Source: Gaoshiqia sp050298035 (GTDB taxonomy: Bacteria; Bacteroidota; Bacteroidia; Bacteroidales; Prolixibacteraceae). Taken from it: 8,527 nt of DNA. Each line of letters begins with the position of its first letter. Within the stretch, counting starts at the first letter, position 1. Positions 6,265 through 8,527 of the stretch are shown here, in pieces. Below the pieces are notes generated by a model. That model searched no databases, had not been told where the DNA came from, and saw only the letters and a list, made by a program, of their open reading frames with translations. Where the stretch lies: contig JBNKTK010000144.1 of NCBI GenBank assembly GCA_050298035.1, positions 1 through 8,527 on the forward strand, given 5' to 3'. The position numbers were made by a program, and so were the translations under genes.

Positions 6265-7317
6265 ATGAGCAATTTTAATATTGAAGATCACCCGCACAGA
6301 CGGCTGAACCCGTTGACAAATGATTGGATTTTGGTTTCGCCGCATCGTGCCAAACGGCCGTGGCAGGGACAAGTAGAAAAGACCGTGTTGGATGAGCGTC
6401 CGAAATACGATCCGACTTGTTATTTGTGTGCAGGAAATGAGAGGGCAGGAGGAAAGATTAATCCTGACTACAAAGGAACGTTTGTGTTTACAAATGATTT
6501 TAGTGCGTTATTGAATAATACGCCGCAGGGCGATGTAGATGAAGGAAGCCTGTTTCAGGCTCAAAGTGAAAGTGGTATCTGTAAGGTTATTTGCTTTAGC
6601 GAAGACCATAGTTTGACGATCCCTGAAATGGAAGTGGCAGATATTCGCAAAGTTGTTGATGTTTGGTGTGAGCAGTTTGCCGAACTTGGTGGCACCGACT
6701 TCATCAATTATGTCCAGATTTTCGAAAACAAAGGAGCCATTATGGGCTGTTCAAATCCGCACCCTCATGGTCAAATCTGGTCATCATCTTCTATTCCAGT
6801 TGAGCCGGGCAAGGAGTCGGTATCGCAGAAGGCTTACTTCGAAAAGAACGGAAGAACCTTGCTGGGCGATTACCTGAAAACAGAACTTGAGAAGAAAGAA
6901 CGTTTGGTTGCTGAAAATGAGCATTTCGTGGCGCTTGTGCCTTATTGGGCCGTGTGGCCGTTCGAAGCAATGATTATCAGCAAGAGGGCTGTACAAAACA
7001 TCCTTCAACTTACTGAGGAAGAGAAAACGGCTTTGGCTGATATTTATAAGCAACTGACCGTGAAATACGATAATCTTTTTGAAACCTCTTTTGCTTATTC
7101 GGCTGGTTTGCACCAGGCGCCAACTGACGGGAAAGATTATCCGGAATGGCATCTGCACATGCATTTCTACCCGCCATTGCTGCGCTCAGCGTCTGTGAAA
7201 AAATTTATGGTTGGTTACGAAATGCTGGCAACCCCTCAACGGGATATCACCGCTGAGCAGGCCGCAAAACGTTTGCGTGACCTTTCTGATGTACACTACA
7301 AAAAACAAATCAAATAA
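6265..7317 (+). CDS. galT: Galactose-1-phosphate uridylyltransferase GalT
   Basis: GalT converts galactose-1-phosphate and UDP-glucose to UDP-galactose and glucose-1-phosphate, the second step of the Leloir pathway. From the ATG at 6265 it has 350 residues, close to the E. coli enzyme. The zinc-site cysteines CYLC are at 52-55. The active-site motif NPHPHGQIW is at 164-172; the second histidine (His168) corresponds to the nucleophile that carries UMP. The C-terminal HLHMHFYPP (296-304) supplies the iron/zinc-site histidines. The frame is open further upstream to a TTG at 6220, but that start would put the candidate promoter and operator inside the gene, so the ATG is chosen. galK follows after 27 nt without a terminator, so they form an operon. 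No Shine-Dalgarno sequence is visible, as is usual in Bacteroidota. Confidence 0.96.
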   Translation: MSNFNIEDHPHRRLNPLTNDWILVSPHRAKRPWQGQVEKTVLDERPKYDPTCYLCAGNERAGGKINPDYKGTFVFTNDFSALLNNTPQGDVDEGSLFQAQSESGICKVICFSEDHSLTIPEMEVADIRKVVDVWCEQFAELGGTDFINYVQIFENKGAIMGCSNPHPHGQIWSSSSIPVEPGKESVSQKAYFEKNGRTLLGDYLKTELEKKERLVAENEHFVALVPYWAVWPFEAMIISKRAVQNILQLTEEEKTALADIYKQLTVKYDNLFETSFAYSAGLHQAPTDGKDYPEWHLHMHFYPPLLRSASVKKFMVGYEMLATPQRDITAEQAAKRLRDLSDVHYKKQIK

Positions 7318-7344
7318 ATAACAAACACAACTTATTGAAATAGT

Positions 7345-8527
7345 ATGGCAAAAATTAGTGCATTAATTGAAAAGATAAACGGCGGTAATAACCCGTTATT
7401 CCATGAATTGTATGGTGTTGAAGCAACCGTGTTGAAAGAACAGGCTGACCGCTATGCCGCGTTGATGAATGAGTTTCAAAAAATTTACGGGATCGATGAT
7501 GTTGACTTGTTCAGCTCTCCCGGACGTACTGAGATTGGCGGTAACCACACCGACCACAACTACGGACGGGTATTGGCCGGCGCTGTAAACCTCGATAATA
7601 TTGCTGTTGCGGCCAAAAACGGGACCAACACAATCCGCATTACATCAGCCGGGTACCCTGAATTTCAGGTTGATCTGGATGATATGAAAATTGATGAATC
7701 ACAATTCTATACTTCATCTGCCCTGGTAAAAGGTATTTGTGCCAGGATGAAAGAAAAGGGTTATCAGATTGGCGGCTTTGATGCCTGCATTGAAGGGCGT
7801 GTGCCGAAAGGTTCAGGTTTAAGTTCGTCAGCCTCGTTCGAAGTGCTGATTGGTGCAATTGTGAACAATCTTTTCAATGATTGTAAAATGAGCGCTGTTG
7901 AGAATGCCATCATCGGTCAATGGTCTGAAAATAATTACTTCGGAAAACCTTGCGGTTTGATGGACCAAACAGCTTGCTCGGTTGGTGGTTTGATTACCAT
8001 TGATTTTAAAGATCCGGCCAACCCGATTGTAAAAGAAGTTGATTTTGATTTTGTTTCAACCGGTTTCTCATTGGTTATTACAGATGTTGGTGGCGGACAT
8101 GATGATCCTGCTTCGCAAGCTGAATATGCTTCGTTGCCTACCGAAATGAAATCAGTTGCTGCGCAGTTGGGAGCAAAAGTCCTGCGCGAAGTAACGCTGG
8201 AACAAATCGTTGAAAAAATCACGGAAATCCTCCAAAAGACCGGTGACCGTGCTATCCTTCGTGCATAACACTTCCAGGGCGATAACCAACGTGTGGTTGA
8301 TCAGGTGGCTGCTTTGGAAAACAACGATTTTGATTCATTCCTGAAAATGGTTGTTGAATCAGGTTATAGTTCATACATGTACAACCAGAATATTTTTGAT
8401 GTGGTACACAAAGACGATCAGGTTGTTTCGTTAGCACTGGCTTTGAGCGAGATGGTGCTGAAAGGAAAAGGAGCATGGCGCGTTCACGGAGGAGGCTTTG
8501 GCGGAACTATCCAGGCTTTTGTGCCTC
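7345..8527 (+). pseudogene. galK: Galactokinase GalK, interrupted by an in-frame TAA and cut by the window end
   Basis: Galactokinase phosphorylates alpha-galactose to galactose-1-phosphate. The N-terminal signature is PGRTEIGGNHTDHNYG (residues 59-74), the variant found in Bacteroidota and Firmicutes rather than GEHTDY. The ATP motif KGSGLSSSAS (155-164) and catalytic aspartate in CGLMDQT (Asp207) are intact. The frame ends at TAA 8266-8268 after 307 residues. However, the same frame then stays open from 8269 to the window end and reads as normal galactokinase: HFQGDNQRVVDQVAALE, ESGYSSYMYNQN, and motif III WRVHGGGFGGTIQAFVP at 378-394. No frameshift is involved; a single codon (308) is wrong, one base away from TTA (Leu) or TAT/TAC (Tyr), among others. 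The truncated product would lack motif III and should be inactive. A base-call error would restore a normal gene, whose true end lies beyond the window. Confidence 0.88.

Noticed and set aside
8252..8476. Minus-strand frame of 74 codons near the galK stop
   Set aside because: It is antisense to the intact C-terminal galactokinase coding sequence and has no family resemblance.
8266..8527. Frameshift as the cause of the galK truncation
   Set aside because: Reading on past the TAA in the same frame gives galactokinase directly; no change of frame is needed.
8269..8527. Separate small gene after the galK stop
   Set aside because: It has no start codon near its beginning (first in-frame ATG at 8347) and reads as the C-terminal domain of galactokinase.
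1..8527. CRISPR arrays, tRNA or rRNA genes, insertion sequences
   Set aside because: No regularly spaced repeats, no cloverleaf or rRNA-like stretches, and no transposase-like protein or terminal inverted repeats were seen on either strand.

Overview
The window looks like chromosomal DNA of a Bacteroidota bacterium. Several promoters fit that phylum's TAnnTTTG -7 box, some with a TTG-like -33 element. Starts lack Shine-Dalgarno sequences. The galactokinase is the Bacteroidota/Firmicutes form with the signature GGNHTDH. A Bacteroidales or Marinilabiliales (Prolixibacteraceae-like) source is a guess from protein character only.

Left block, all on the minus strand (read from 3.9 kb down to 47): an acyl-CoA synthetase of the long-chain type, a GHMP kinase strongly resembling plant glucuronokinase, and galU (UTP--glucose-1-phosphate uridylyltransferase). 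The genes are 9 nt apart and then overlap by 8 nt, so they form one transcription unit. A promoter lies at about 3877-3906. The unit ends in a short tandem and inverted repeat at the window's left edge.

Middle and right block, Leloir galactose genes: galM on the minus strand ends in a clear intrinsic terminator at 3922-3948. A divergent control region (5000-5175) separates it from a plus-strand GntR-type regulator with a LacI-like sensor domain. After the regulator come galT and galK in the same direction. The same 16-bp motif, ACCAGTACC(C/T)ACCAGT, lies in the galM/regulator control region and just upstream of galT. It is the best candidate operator and would tie galM, the regulator itself and galTK into one galactose regulon.

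How they work together: GalM supplies alpha-galactose, GalK phosphorylates it, and GalT exchanges it with UDP-glucose made by GalU. galE and a transporter are not in the window. GHMP kinase plus GalU could separately salvage glucuronate to UDP-glucuronate.

The most striking anomaly is in galK. The frame is stopped by a TAA at codon 308 (8266-8268), yet it continues intact in the same frame to the window end, including the conserved GGGFGG motif. This is a nonsense mutation, a base-call error or, least likely, readthrough. I saw no mobile element, CRISPR array, RNA gene or wholly new system; the rest is an ordinary sugar-metabolism region with some unusual combinations.
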